Source: Agaricus subrufescens
Taxonomy: Eukaryota; Basidiomycota; Agaricomycetes; Agaricales; Agaricaceae
Direction of reading: 5' to 3'
Assembly (NCBI GenBank): GCA_029945375.1
Contig: CM057063.1
Coordinates: 682,001-746,000, forward strand
Length of the DNA stretch: 64,000 nucleotides
Shown: positions 25,323 through 37,132 of the stretch, piece by piece
How positions within the stretch are numbered: position 1 is the first letter of the stretch
How the letters are laid out: each line of letters begins with the position of its first letter
Program-made: the position numbers and the translations under genes
The notes under the pieces: model-generated
Told to the model about the DNA's origin: nothing
The model's database searches: none
What the model saw: the letters and a program-made list of their open reading frames with translations, nothing else

Positions 25323-28300
25323 TCATGAGTCGCTCGAGCGAGAGTTACGGTAATCAGGGTTGACAACGAATAGATTCGCACGAGGTGTAAGGCCATAGTT
25401 GATTGTGACCCTCTCTTTTTTCGGCGATCGTTCTTCTAGTTTCTTGGTATTAACCGGTGGAAGTAGGTCTTGGTCTTGCGACATTCTGCGTTCGTACATT
25501 TTAACACGGTCGGCAACTGATGGTTTTGAAGTGGAGGTAGAAGGGGAACACGGATATGCGAGTGGCGAGCTCCGAGTTGGCACTGGCAAGACGGATTTGT
25601 GAGGCGTTCGTTGAAGTGAATCTTGCGTTGGAATGTCGGATGATGGAGTTTTATCCGCGAGAGAGGTCGACACCGTGGGCTCGTCTTGTTCATCACGGTT
25701 ACTCCCTGCTTTGCACGTATCGATGCTCAGGCCGCTGCCAATACTATTGCTTGTCATTTCACTCGGCGTCCGCACTCGTTGCACAACGTCTACAGCTACT
25801 GCCATTCTTTCAATTTGCTCAGTATCTGCTGTACGAAGCGATGTCATCGATCTCCCTGGATCAATTGCATAAATCCTTGATTGTGGTTCCGATAGCTGCC
25901 TCGGGCCAGTTAAGACATCGACCGAGTCCAAAGACATCTCTTCTGCCGAGACCAAAGAGGTACTTTCTTCAATAGGGACAAGAGGAGGAGGAGGATTAGG
26001 ATCTCGAATGTCAAGAAGATTTGAACGATAAGATGCCGAGGAAGATCGTCGATCGAGGAAACTGGTACGGTAAAACCGAGACCACCATGAATCACTTCTA
26101 CGAAGGTCTGATGGTGATACAGTGGCAGGTATTATGGATGCGGATCGCAACTGGGGTGATTCTGGATATTCTATAGTTGAGTTCGAACTCAAGCGGAAAG
26201 GTTCCATGCTTGTTAGTGAGGTAACTGGTGATCCATACAGAGTCCCACTTAGGATATCGCTAGATTGTGTGTGAGAGGAGGTGGTTGTCTGATCATGGTC
26301 AGGTGTACCGATGTCTGGCATCTGCTCCAACAAGGGGCTCAAAGGGTATGCGGGTATTGATGAAGGAGTGATTATCCTGACTGCGTGCGCCGCAGCCTGA
26401 GGATGGGAGATCATGACCTCTCCTGACGTTGGTTCGTATTCAGTGATGTCTCGGCTCCTGTCGAGCTGCTGCTGATGTTTTCCTTCCCTTTCTTCCTGAA
26501 CTGGGTCCTCAAAAGGATCGATATAGCTGTAGCCGCTTGCAGGACGGTGGCTGGCGTCCCCTCCATGTCGAGAGCGCTCCTTGCCCCCTGAGAAGGAGGG
26601 TCCAGGTTCCTGGTCTTGCATAAGGGACGTCCCATCTGAGAATGGGTCCGTCTTTTCCTGACGGTGACTACTAGAACCGAAGATGCTGGGGTCACGACTT
26701 CTGAAACGAGCACCAAAGACGCTTTTTAACGACCATGAGCTTCCCCCAGTACCGTCTCTACGTCTAGCATTGTACCACTCCCCGAACTCTCGCGTATCTT
26801 CGTCCGCTAGCATGTCCCTGCGATATGTGTGCCTCGCATTGCGTGATTTGACTCCAATTGTTTCTGCAATACTAAACGCGGTACCCAACAAGTTGTTTCC
26901 CCATCCGCTTGTACCAACCACCCCTTTTTCATTATATCGAGTGGCAATTGGCATGATAGGGTCTCCATGAAGGTCGCGTTCATCACCATCATTATCATCT
27001 TCAATAGGTGTGAATGGTGCCTTATTTGTTCTCCGCCACCGACGGACATAGAGTATAATAACCAACGCGAGTACTGCAGCCCCGAGAACTCCCAGTGTAG
27101 TCCCAACAGCGGTGGCTACTACAGAGTGTTTCTTGTGATTCACGTGCCCACTTGGTGTAGCCGTGGGCACAGAACCGGGCTGGGTAGCGCCAGTGCTAAG
27201 TGAAATAGTTGATAGGGTGCCTGCTGGATGTGTGCCCGTTCCTAAAGCAGTAGTTGAAGGACCAGGTATTGTTTGAGTGACTGAAGCGGAGGGAGGTGGA
27301 GGTGAATAAGAAGGAGGATAAGAATTAAGTGATAAATCAAATATTTGAATAGTCGCTGGCGCGGGTTTAGAATTCAGGTATCCTACAAAAAGAGGCGAGG
27401 TCGGGCAAGGTGTCAGTCATGTTAAAGGATCGGGACGAGAAAGGACCAACCAAAGCCGAAGATGACCAAATCGTTTGATAGAATCGCATAATGATCACGC
27501 CGGGCACCAACTTGTGTCAGCGCCGCGACTTGGGTCCAGACCGCAGGGTCTTTAGAGGTGTCTAGAATCCATCCATCGTTCACATTGTTCAGAAGGTCAG
27601 CATCACTGCCGCCTTGAATAAGAATTTTCCCTTGGCCTATAGCGACTGCAGCGAATGCTCTCCGTGGGAGAGGAAGTGAGTCAGAATCCACCTGTATTTT
27701 TCCCCAGATAGGCTCAATATTGCTGGTGTCAAGTGTCCAGATATCCGAGAGTGGGTTTAAGGTGTTCCCAGAAACACCGCCAAACACGAACATTCGACCG
27801 TCTGTAAAGACTACAGAGGCATGCCCGTAAATTGCGGGGGGACCATTATCGGGAGATATTATGGAGAACGCGAGGGTATGCGGGTCGAACATGTAATGAT
27901 CGGAAAACGCATGTTGAGAACCATCGGCTGCCTGGCCTCCGACTATATAAATTTTGCCGGTAGTGGGGCATGTCACAGAGGTATGGAAAACTCTGCGAAC
28001 TGGTTCTCCGACCCATGATAAATTGGGGTACCAGGCGGGCTGCGTGGAATTGGAAAGGTCCAAAAGACTAGCAGAATCGGCACCATCAAAGGTGACGATA
28101 GGTGACAAAGTGCCAGGTTGACCCCCAAAAAGTAGCACACCTGAATAATTGAAGGCAGAGAGCGTATGCCAGGATACGTTTGGGGTTTCGGGGGTATGGG
28201 AGCTGTTCATTAATTCCCATGGCGGATTGGTGGTGTTAAAAGGTTGTGAGAGCGGAAGGTAAAGTAACTCGTTTGTGGTCGGGGCCGAGGTATATGAATA

Positions 28301-28530
28301 TGAGTTGAACAAATCTGTCTTGCCCCCATAGACGAACAGGGTATCATTGATGAGAACGACAGCTTGGCCCCACCTAGTTCCGGTGTTCAGAAAAAAATCC
28401 AGTCATACATCTACGTTGCTGGTACATACCGTGGTTCTGGAATATAGGAAGTAGCTAATCGGCTCGATAGTAGTAGAAAGGGGAGTACGTTGAACAAGGA
28501 CACCCCACATCGCTTTGCAAGCAAGTTCAT
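25323..28530 (-). CDS. Kelch-repeat (galactose-oxidase-like propeller) type I membrane protein
   Basis: Three exons (28530-28430, 28373-27451, 27382-25323) give 1027 residues. The start is supported by an N-terminal signal peptide: a Lys/Arg-containing leader followed by the hydrophobic run NVLPFLLLSS. The ectodomain has kelch-like blades: TLFVYGGKTD, GVLLFGGQPG, KIYIVGGQAADGS, RMFVFGGVSGN, KILIQGGSDAD and DLVIFGFG. A Ser/Thr/Pro-rich stalk follows, then one membrane helix (VVATAVGTTLGVLGAAVLAL and onward), the basic stop-transfer RRWRR, and a cytoplasmic tail of about 590 residues rich in Ser and Pro. The architecture suggests a cell-surface or endomembrane receptor or adhesion-type protein. 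No catalytic residues can be assigned. Confidence 0.87.
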
Positions 28531-31500
28531 ATAGACAAGCAGAAGGTATGCTTTAAGTTGAGCGATAGAGATGATGTACAAGAGCTACAGTTAGAGAGCA
28601 AGGAAAATATAGCATGAACAGTGGTTTTGTGAGTATGATAGTATTGCAAAGTCTATGGTTGAGATGGATGAACATGCGCAGCGTCATGAGATTCCATCAG
28701 GAGTAACACCGCCACTAAACACCAACATTTCCTTTTTGGGGATGTCTAAATTAAGATTTCATTTAATATTGAATAATATTCGGGACCTGGCCTGACCGTT
28801 GAATGATTGCATTTGAACACCGTGATTCGCCCACCCAGCATGACATGGCGGGGTTGCTAAACGCAGTCTTTGGAGAACTTGAGCAACAAATGTAAGCATT
28901 AACCATCATCACCTCCGTCTCTGAGTCGTCGGACTAGTTAGCACAGTGCTCGCTATTGTCGTACGAAGCCGGTGCTCGTCCTCTACAAGCCAAAGTGTGC
29001 CTAGGATATCTTGTCATTTGAAAGAAAGTTTCATAATTGCGTGATATATGCATCGCAAATTTGGAGAAGAGTGCTTGTTCTAGCACCATGAGGACGGCAA
29101 GTGGAAACGGAGTCAATTGTGGGGGCTTTGCCACATGCACTCTTCCAGCCTCGAAGTCTTCTGTTATGTTGTTAATACATGGGTATGAGATGGCAATGTT
29201 TTTTTTGCGAAGCTTCGCAAGACAACGGTGAATGAATTGGCGCAGGGAGCGGTTCTCGTTCTTCCATTGCCACAGATTTCGCAGCTATTGTGCCATAGAG
29301 CTGGAGTTTTCGCTCGTTTCAAGTGCCCGCCTATCGAACGCTCAATTGCAATGAGCTTTGGTTCAGCGAGTAGCAGAGGTGTGTGAGCTCATCCGAAAGG
29401 CCTGTGCGAGGTTACCTGAGAGACGTAGAGACACTGGAGGATAGAAAATATATAAAATACGATTGGGTGTGCCTGTGCTGTGGGAGGCCAAATCTTCTAT
29501 AGTCTGCACCTCTAGACGTTAAGCAGAAGTATCTTTGCGCATGGGGTACTATATATCATCACCCGGTTGATTTGAGGGCGGGAGAAAGAGTAGGGATACT
29601 TAGGACCAAATCAAGGCCGCCTACGTCTCGTACTAATGACTGGGCCATGCTAATGTAATTGAGCTTACGCACCATGCCTGCGCCTTCTAACAACAAGGAA
29701 CGGGACTCCATGCTATTGCTGATATTTGGGCGCCCAATCTACATTGGGAGGATCTTGCTAAGCGATAACGACGTTATAGTTCTTCCCTTCTCACTTCTCG
29801 ACCAGGGGCTTAGCTGTAACGAATGCCAAAGCGGAGGGTCCCTGATAATTTATGGACAAGATCCTGTTAACGAGATGCAAGGTCTCACTCTGGGATTCGA
29901 GTAATCAAGATCAACTGAGTGGAAAAGAACAATGGTCCAAAATCCAATAGAAATTTGATGACTCCGGATATCCTGACCAAACTCTATCTCTGGGTACCCT
30001 CAAAGATACCCATCAGGTTGCTCCGTTCTAATGAAAGCCTACGTGGATTCACGGGATTCCGTATTCCTTCTGGGATTATCCTCTTCTGTTTTAGATCTAA
30101 AATTTTTCAGCGGGCGTTGCGTGACATTGTTCGACATCTTACGGATGATGGAGTGTGAATTGGTTCCGTATGCAACATAACAGGTTAAACAAGATTTATC
30201 TGGGTTCCAAGGACATGTTTGTGGGACGAAAGTTCCTACTCCCGTTTGACAGTCAGCGCTATTGATTACACTGCGTCGCCTAGCCCACTGAAGAAGCGAA
30301 TCCGTTGTCTTTGTTCTACTTTGAGAATTCTACCGCTCGAGATATTTCCGATGCCTCGCTAATGTGGCCGACCGATTTATTGGTTGGTCAAAGGATCGGT
30401 CCTTCACATTCCACCGATGAGCTAAAAATAGACTCCTATGAGCGTCGGCGCAAAAACTGAGCGATGTTGTTGCGTGGGTCGCTACCTTGGACCATGTATA
30501 ACAAGCCGAATTGTCCAAGGTCATGTCAGAAGCATGTTTCTCTCGCAGGGGCAGGTAGTCTGTTGGCGTCCAGTCAACTAGCCAACATATGTCTACGCTT
30601 CCGCTGACTGATGTGGATTGATTGCCAGAAAGCAACGCATGCAATACGATGCCCTGACTAATCCCTCGGAGACAACATGAGGGCAAGAGTGCAGCGCAGT
30701 TTTTTCGCATCCTTGAGATTTAGAATCACATATCGATGAGAATCAAGGCCACGAGTTCAGGCTTGCATTATAACCAAACCAGGACAGTTCCCGCCTTCGC
30801 ACACGAGCAAGAAATGGGAAGTTATTGAAAGTGTAATGAACTTTGATTGGAACAGATAGCAAAAGGACCCTCGCGAGTGTAAGGTAAGGCCATGTGGAGC
30901 CAGTGCAAGCTCGGAACGGGAGGCCTAGGCTTTTGAAGCCTACAGCAATATTGGCTTCCTGTAGCTGCTTTGCCTCTCTGCCAGAGACACAAACGTAGAA
31001 GATTCATGAATAGATACGGAGCCAAGTACAAGGTTCCATGATACTCGAGAATGAGGCAAGGAGCGAAATTCGGATGTTCAAGGTTCAAACGTTCAATTCG
31101 GGCAGAAATCGTGGGAACCTTAATTCGATTTCTACATACTTGCTCTTCCTGTCGGCGTTGATCAGTCGAGGCCCCATTCTTGGCTTAACGGCGATCCTGA
31201 TATGTATAAACCACGGCGGATAACATCAGGCAAGAGCGTCTCTTGCTCTCGTGCAGCAAAGAAGTCAGGAAGCTGATTTTCTATATCATCTCTTCATCTC
31301 GGAGAAAACTCGCTTGGATGATTCGAAGATCTTAGGGGGCTGTAAATATGGGTGGCGGCATTTTGCACCGGGCAGACGTATTTTACCCTGAAGCTGTCTT
31401 CCTGCTATCTTGACGTACTTGTCCTGGATGACCTCTATAAGACCTCAAGGCTGTATTGCATTCGACTGATTAAGTGCATTGGTCGACTCGGACATTGCAG

Positions 31501-31743
31501 GATCAACATATTTCGAATCCCGTGGAACCACGAGGCTTCTGCTAATAGAACATAAGCGAAATGAAGAGCATTATGCTGTATTTGCTCAAGCAGCTCCATC
31601 GCAGACCTGTATTCTCTGAATGGAAATGCACAAGGGTCAACTGTGTCCCTGTGGGTAGATGAGATATAAAGGGAAGAACTTGCTGGTTATTCCTCTCCGA
31701 CCGATAGGTAGAAGGCCCAATAATTACCCCCCGCTATCGTGCC
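28531..31743. other. 3.2-kb gene-poor stretch
   Basis: No gene is supported on either strand. The region includes the promoter of the kelch gene at one end and that of the J-domain gene at the other. A TATAAAG element at about 31671 lies roughly 70 bp before the J-domain start codon and is a plausible TATA box for it. Confidence 0.45.
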
Positions 31744-33206
31744 ATGTCTTCTTCAGGCCCATATCGTGTTCTTGGAGTGCCGCCCCATGCCACCGGAGGC
31801 GAAATTAAGCAAGCATATAAAGCAATGGTAGAATATTATCTTCAAAAGTGCGACCGTGTAATGCTTATCATATGCTCAGGCATTAAGATGGCACCCCGAT
31901 CGTCATCCTGCTGATGCCGAAAACGCCACAAGATGTTTTCTTGAGGTCAATTGGCAGATCGCTCTTGCAGCGCCGCTGACCCCACTAGTAGGTTCAGCGT
32001 GCTTACCAGACGCTGATGCGAGAACGGTCGACCTTGGACGCGCACCCATCTCCTGCGTACCACCATACAAAAAGTGCCTCTACATATCAGACTGGGTCGA
32101 GTAACTCTGAAACAACCCTGAACTCTCCTATCCATGCATCGTCTCCGAGCTTCAATTCCTTAGTGACGCCTGCATCTACCGTCGAAAGTAATATGCCATG
32201 CAGGTGTCATTCTTCTAGAGCGTCTCAATGGAAAAATGGAGAGTGTTCTGGTGCCATTGCGTGCACGCCACGATACTCGTCTAATGATCAATCTCAGAAG
32301 CCTTCGGTTTCACCCGTGGCTGAGCCGCCTCCTACTCGACCAAAGGCCGAACACCCGAAACCGTGTTCAAAGAAAGAGTTAAATCATATCTCACCATCGT
32401 CCCCTGACCTTACGGCGGCGAAAGCTTCTGAGGATTCGTAAGTAGTCATGATCTCGTATCTGTGCAGATATCCTGAGACCTTTCGTTAGTGGTCCTTTTA
32501 TCATTATTCCTCCGGCTAGGAAACAATCTTCGCTACCGCGAACGACCAATTCTCGCGATTTTTACTTTTTGGACGGCTCACATCAAACAATCCAGCTCCA
32601 TTGTTTTGGAATTGGTCCCTCAAAAGAATGGGTATATGGTCTGGGACTTTCACTGGAAGAATTGCTAAACGGGAAAATTTGCTCCTTTTCCTTATCTCGA
32701 GCTCTGGTTACCGGAGAAACAAAGAAAGTTGCCCTTGATGTTGAAATCCCCCCGGGTTGTCGAGAGGGAACTAGGATTCTTTGTCGTGGAGTAGGTCACG
32801 AACAGAAAGATGGAACACGACAAGACATTGTGTTCGTCATCGAGCAGCTGAATCATGAACACTTTTTGCGCGTTTGCGATGACTTATTGTTGAAAGTCAA
32901 GATCCCATATGGCGACTACTTGCGCCATCAAAAGGGAGATCATTTTGTTGTTGAAGGTCTGGATCGGCGGAAGCATCCATTTCACATTAAATACGATCGG
33001 ACACCGACAGGGGAACATGTTATTAGGGGATCTGGAATGCCAGTCAGGCACCAAGGCCAAGTTGTAGGACGGGGAAATCTCATAGTCCAGTAAGTCACCC
33101 TGCCCTTCATCGGCTCAGAAGGCTTAGGACCCCTAGGTGGGAAGTACTACCGCAACAGTCCAAGGTTTTCGGTTTCATGAAGCGATTTATGCATTTCCGG
33201 AGATAG
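31744..33206 (+). CDS. J-domain co-chaperone (DnaJ/Hsp40), type II-like
   Basis: Five exons (31744-31827, 31880-31945, 31992-32437, 32520-33089, 33137-33206) give 411 residues. The J domain is split by two introns: helix I PYRVLGVPPHATGGEIKQAY, the HPD loop in LRWHPDRHPAD, and helix IV VQRAYQTLMRERS. No CxxCxGxG zinc-finger repeats are present. A Ser/Pro-rich linker leads to a Sis1/DnaJ-type C-terminal domain that includes DVEIPPGCREGTRI, RQDIVFVIEQLNHEHFLR and the final strand RGSGMPVRHQGQVVGRGNL. The HPD motif should activate an Hsp70 ATPase; the C-terminal domain binds client protein. The last part of this gene is the left end of the tandem duplication, so a truncated second copy of its tail lies at 36395-36689. 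Confidence 0.86.
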
Positions 33207-33645
33207 GCGTCTTCGTTGAATTCGAAGGGCCGTAGAGTGATTGGACGAATTACTATCAAAGAAGTGCAGGGTGTATTTCTAGATTCATTACCAATGAGTC
33301 ATCCATCACCTTGACCTCTGCGATCATCATCTGCGTCACACATACAAACGTGTGTCTACCCCACTTGTGAAGCTTTACGAGTGGCTTTGTTCAAGCTAGA
33401 AGACCCTTGAAGGACTACCCACGTCTATGTTTCCCAGCCCCACTCATTCTATTGTGCCAATGAACGTGATTTTCGCTTCGGCCGGAATCTATATAGGTTG
33501 ATGGGTTTAAGCGGATTTTCGCAGCGGTGTCTAGAACAGGCCGAAACACCTGAACCCTACTATTGCTCTCTCCCTCTTTATCCTACTCCAACGCCTCCGC
33601 AGGGTCTCATTTTCGATCGAATTCTCAACCAATATTATCGCTTTC
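33207..33645 (+). promoter_or_regulatory. Promoter and 5' leader of GMC copy A
   Basis: This segment runs from the J-protein stop codon to the start of GMC copy A. A TATATAG element at 33490-33496 is a clear TATA-like sequence. The same region in unit B is highly similar but has lost this element. Short frames downstream of the TATA element (33498-33645) look like 5' leader, not protein. Confidence 0.6.
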
Positions 33646-36248
33646 ATGTCACGCCAGCTTTTCTCAAGTACCTCACCAAGGCTCGTAACAAATCTCTCTA
33701 AAGTCGGGAGCCCGACAGGGGGATCGCAGGACGTAAATCATGAATACGACTTCATAATTGTCGGTGGTGGTGAGTAAACGACTCACATTTGCTAGTCCTC
33801 ATCTATCATGATATTTACCGGGAAAAGGCAACACGGGGTGCGCTCTGGCTGCACGTCTGAGTGAGGATCCTTCCGTTCGAGTACTTGTTTTGGAAGCTGG
33901 TGGGAGGCAAGTTTCCTCATTTTCCATCCCTCATTACTAATCTGACATTTGATTGTTTATAGCGGCAAAAGCCTCTTGTTTACGAGGATACCTGTCGCAT
34001 TTTCTCTCCTCTTCCCTGGCAAACATGTATATCAAATTTTTACCGAGCCTCAGGCGGATGCCGGACAGCGAAAGAAGTTTTGGCCACGAGCGAAGATGCT
34101 GGGAGGATGTAAGTGCATTTGAGATATTTAATTCACTACAGCATCCTGAGACTCTTTCTAGGCTCGTCAATTAACGCACAAATGTAACTCTTCTTCTGAT
34201 CTCATTGTTCTCGGTCATTAATCTGGGTATTCAAGGGCTCAGTTTGGTGCCCCACAAGATTTTGACGAGTGGGGGAAGATTATCAATGATGAAGCGTGGT
34301 CTTGGAAGAATCTGAGCAAGTAAATCCGCTTCCCTATTTATGCTAACCATGTATTAACTTCTTACGCTTACTAGATACTTCAACAAGTTTCAGAAGTACG
34401 AACCGAACCCCAAATACCCTGATGTTCAAAAACAACCTACAGGACCTGTGCGAGTTGGCTACTTTGGCCACTTCGGTGATTTTTCCAGAGACTTTGTTCA
34501 GGCATGTGCGAAAGCCGGCGTACCTCTGAGTCCGGACTTCAATACCGACGCCGGGACTAGAGGAACTAATCAAGTCAGTATTATCTACCTTTCCATTAAT
34601 TTGTTTTGACAGTGAATTCGCAGATCAGTATGTAATGATGAAGCAGCTTACTGTTTGAGCGCATCTGACTTTGGGCAGTGACATACATCGACCAGCACAA
34701 AACTCGTGTTTCTTCTGAGACGGCATACTTCACCGACGACGTTTTGGCCAGATCCAACTTGACGGTAGCAATCAACGCCACAGTGACTAGGGTTCTATTT
34801 GAACAGGAGAAAGACGGTAATGGAACTAGGGCTGTTGGTGTCGAGTTTACGAGATCCAAGGGAGGCCCCCGTTACACGGCTCGGGCGAAGAAGGAGGTTA
34901 TTCTATGGTATGTTCCTCCGCACGCTTTCACTGTCCGACCCTAACCCATCGCGTACCCCAGTGCTGGAAGCATCCATTCCCCTCATGTGAGAATGTTCAA
35001 CAATAGCTTTCTCTTGACTACTAACTTCACTATTTCCGGTTAGGTTTTACTACTTTCTGGCGTAGGTCCTGCGGAGCACCTCAAAGAGAAGGGCATCACC
35101 GTTACCCGCGACCTTCCAGGTGTAGGCTCCAATCTTATGGATCATCCTGTGGTCGACCTTTACTACAAAGACAAAAACAACAACTCCATCAAACACATTA
35201 ACCCACGTACCATTGGGGACGTATTCAAGCTTCTCTATTCGGCTTACGAGTATCTCGTACACCAGCGCGGTCCTCTAGTGTCCAGTGTAACTTTTTTTTC
35301 TTCCTTTTTCCTCAACAAATATGCTAATTACCCAAATTGGCGACCAGGTTGGCGAGGGTGTAGCTTTCATCCGTTCTGATGACCCAAAACTCTTCCCCGA
35401 GAACGATTTCCCAAATAAAGTCAAGGATAGTACTTCGGGGGATGATGCACCTGACATGGAGATATTTAGCACTCCTTTGGCGTACAAAGTATGTGTGTGG
35501 TTCTCTGCTCGTACGTCACGCCCTTATATTGATGAATTCCTAGAAACACGCACAATTTATGTTTCCAATGCACGCAGTTTCGATTCATGTTTGCTTGGTT
35601 CGGTGAGTTCATGTAACACGTCAACATACCAGGCCTTGGTCAAACTTTTCTAGTCCGTTGAGTAAGGGACTCCTTCGCTTGAAGACAAATGACCCATTTG
35701 ATCTACCCTCTGTTGATCCCAAGTAAACTTCTCATCAACCTCCCACTTTTTGGCTTCGCTGAACCCATTCATCAGATATCTCTCAGCACCAGAAGACATT
35801 GAAAAACTTCGTCGCGGAATGCGTTTCATTTTCAACGTAGTCAAACAAGAACCCTTGACGAACCACGTCGATCTCAACTACAAACACGAGCTTCTCGATT
35901 CTGATCGCGAGAAAGCCACCGATGCCGAACTTGAAGAGGTCATTCGAACACGAGTAGAAACACTCTACCATCCCTCTGGTACTTGTCGTATGGCACCCGA
36001 ATCGGATAACGGCGTCGTCGATTCGCATTTAAGAGTGTATGGAATCAAAGGATTGAGAGTTGCAGATGCTTCGATTTTCCCGGAAATTGTTTCCGGTCAT
36101 ACTGTACGTTGATATTTTTTTGAAATTTCTTTTTGGGTTGGTATTGAATGAGTATATATAGGCTGGTGCTTGTTATGCTATCGCGGAACAATTTGCAGAT
36201 ATTCTCAAGGCAGAATACAACCTATCTTCAGGAGCAAGGCCCGAATAA
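33646..36248 (+). CDS. GMC-family FAD oxidoreductase, copy A
   Basis: The start at 33646 gives a basic, Ser-rich N-terminus ([19 protein letters not shown]) that could be a mitochondrial presequence. The FAD Rossmann motif follows ([19 protein letters not shown], with the ribose-binding acidic residue in VLVLEAGG). Next come the GMC signature (MLGGCSSINAQM), the second signature ([16 protein letters not shown]) and the C-terminal active site: HPSGTCRM with the catalytic His, and SGHT. Family members oxidise alcohols or choline-type substrates by passing hydride to FAD; the substrate here is unknown. Many introns are needed, including a GC-AG intron at 33907 and a 4-nt exon (ATCA, 34624-34627). 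All joined exons stay in frame, so the copy looks functional. Confidence 0.87.
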
Positions 36249-36394
36249 ATATCTCATTTCCTATGTTGGTGATTCATTCGCTTGTATAAACGACTCTAAT
36301 ATACCATAAATATACCCTTCTTTCTCTCTCACATCTCTTATTCTGGACGGCGTGCTTCATCGGCAATAACGGCATATATTCGTGTTGATCAGTA

Positions 36395-36689
36395 GCGATT
36401 ACTTGCGCCATCAAAAGGAAGATCATCTTGTTGTTGGAAGTCTCGACCGGCGGAAGCATTCATTTCACATTAAATACGATCGGACATCGACAAGGGAATA
36501 TGTCATTAGGGGATCTGGAATGCCAGTCAGGCACCAAGGCCAAGTTGTAGGACGGGGAAACCCCATAATCCAGTAAGTCCATCTGCCTTCCATCGGCTCA
36601 GAAGGCTTAGGACCCCTAGGTGGGAAGTACTACCGCAACACTCTAAGTTTTTCGGTTTCATGAAGCGATTTATGCATTTCCGGAGATAG
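36395..36689 (+). pseudogene. Truncated J-domain protein tail created by the tandem duplication
   Basis: The sequence repeats the last part of J-protein exon 4 (YLRHQKEDHLVVGSLDRRKH), the last intron and the terminal exon ending in FMKRFMHFRR and a stop. No J domain, start codon in context or upstream promoter of its own is visible, and substitutions have accumulated (for example EDHLVVGSL against GDHFVVEGL). It is the by-product of where the duplication breakpoint fell. It could still be transcribed as 3' read-through from GMC copy A. Confidence 0.85.
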
Positions 36690-37132
36690 GCATCTTCGTT
36701 GAATTCATAGAACCGTAGAGTGATTGGACGACATTCGACGAACTACTATCAAAGAAGTACAGAGCGCATTTCTAGATTCATTATCATCAAGTCATCCATC
36801 ACCTTGACCACTACCATCATCATCTGCGCCACACATGCAAACGTGTGTCTACGCCTCGTGTGAAGCTTCACGAGTAGTTCGTTACAATTAGAAGACCCTT
36901 CAAGGACTGCCCATACTTATGTTTCCCAGCCCCACCCATTACTGTGCTTCCATGATCGTGATATTCGCTCCGGCCGTTCTTCTCGGTTGATGGGCTTTAA
37001 GCGGCTTTCGCAGTGGTGTCTAGAACAAGCCGAAACATCTGAACCCTACCTTTGTTCTCCCTCCTTATCCTACTCCAACGCCTCCGCAGGGTCTCATTTT
37101 CGGTCTATTTTTCAGCCAATACTATCACTTTC
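36690..37132 (+). promoter_or_regulatory. Promoter and leader of GMC copy B, TATA-like element lost
   Basis: This is the counterpart of 33207-33645. The flanking words (GCTCCGGCCG and GGTTGATGGG) are preserved, but the intervening TATATA-containing stretch of unit A is replaced by TTCTTCTC (36976-36985). This suggests a different expression level or start-site choice for copy B. Confidence 0.55.

Larger units (their letters stand above)
32912..36394 (+). repeat. Tandem duplication, unit A
   Basis: This unit starts inside the fourth exon of the J-domain gene (GCGACTACTTGCGCCATCAA) and ends where the same sequence begins again at 36395. It contains the J-protein tail, the GMC promoter and GMC copy A. 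Homology with unit B is obvious through exons, introns and flanks. Confidence 0.88.

Noticed and set aside
33498..33701. Possible extra N-terminal frame before GMC copy A (67 codons)
   Set aside because: It is in a different frame from the GMC start region, and the matching frame in copy B has diverged. It is better read as 5' leader.
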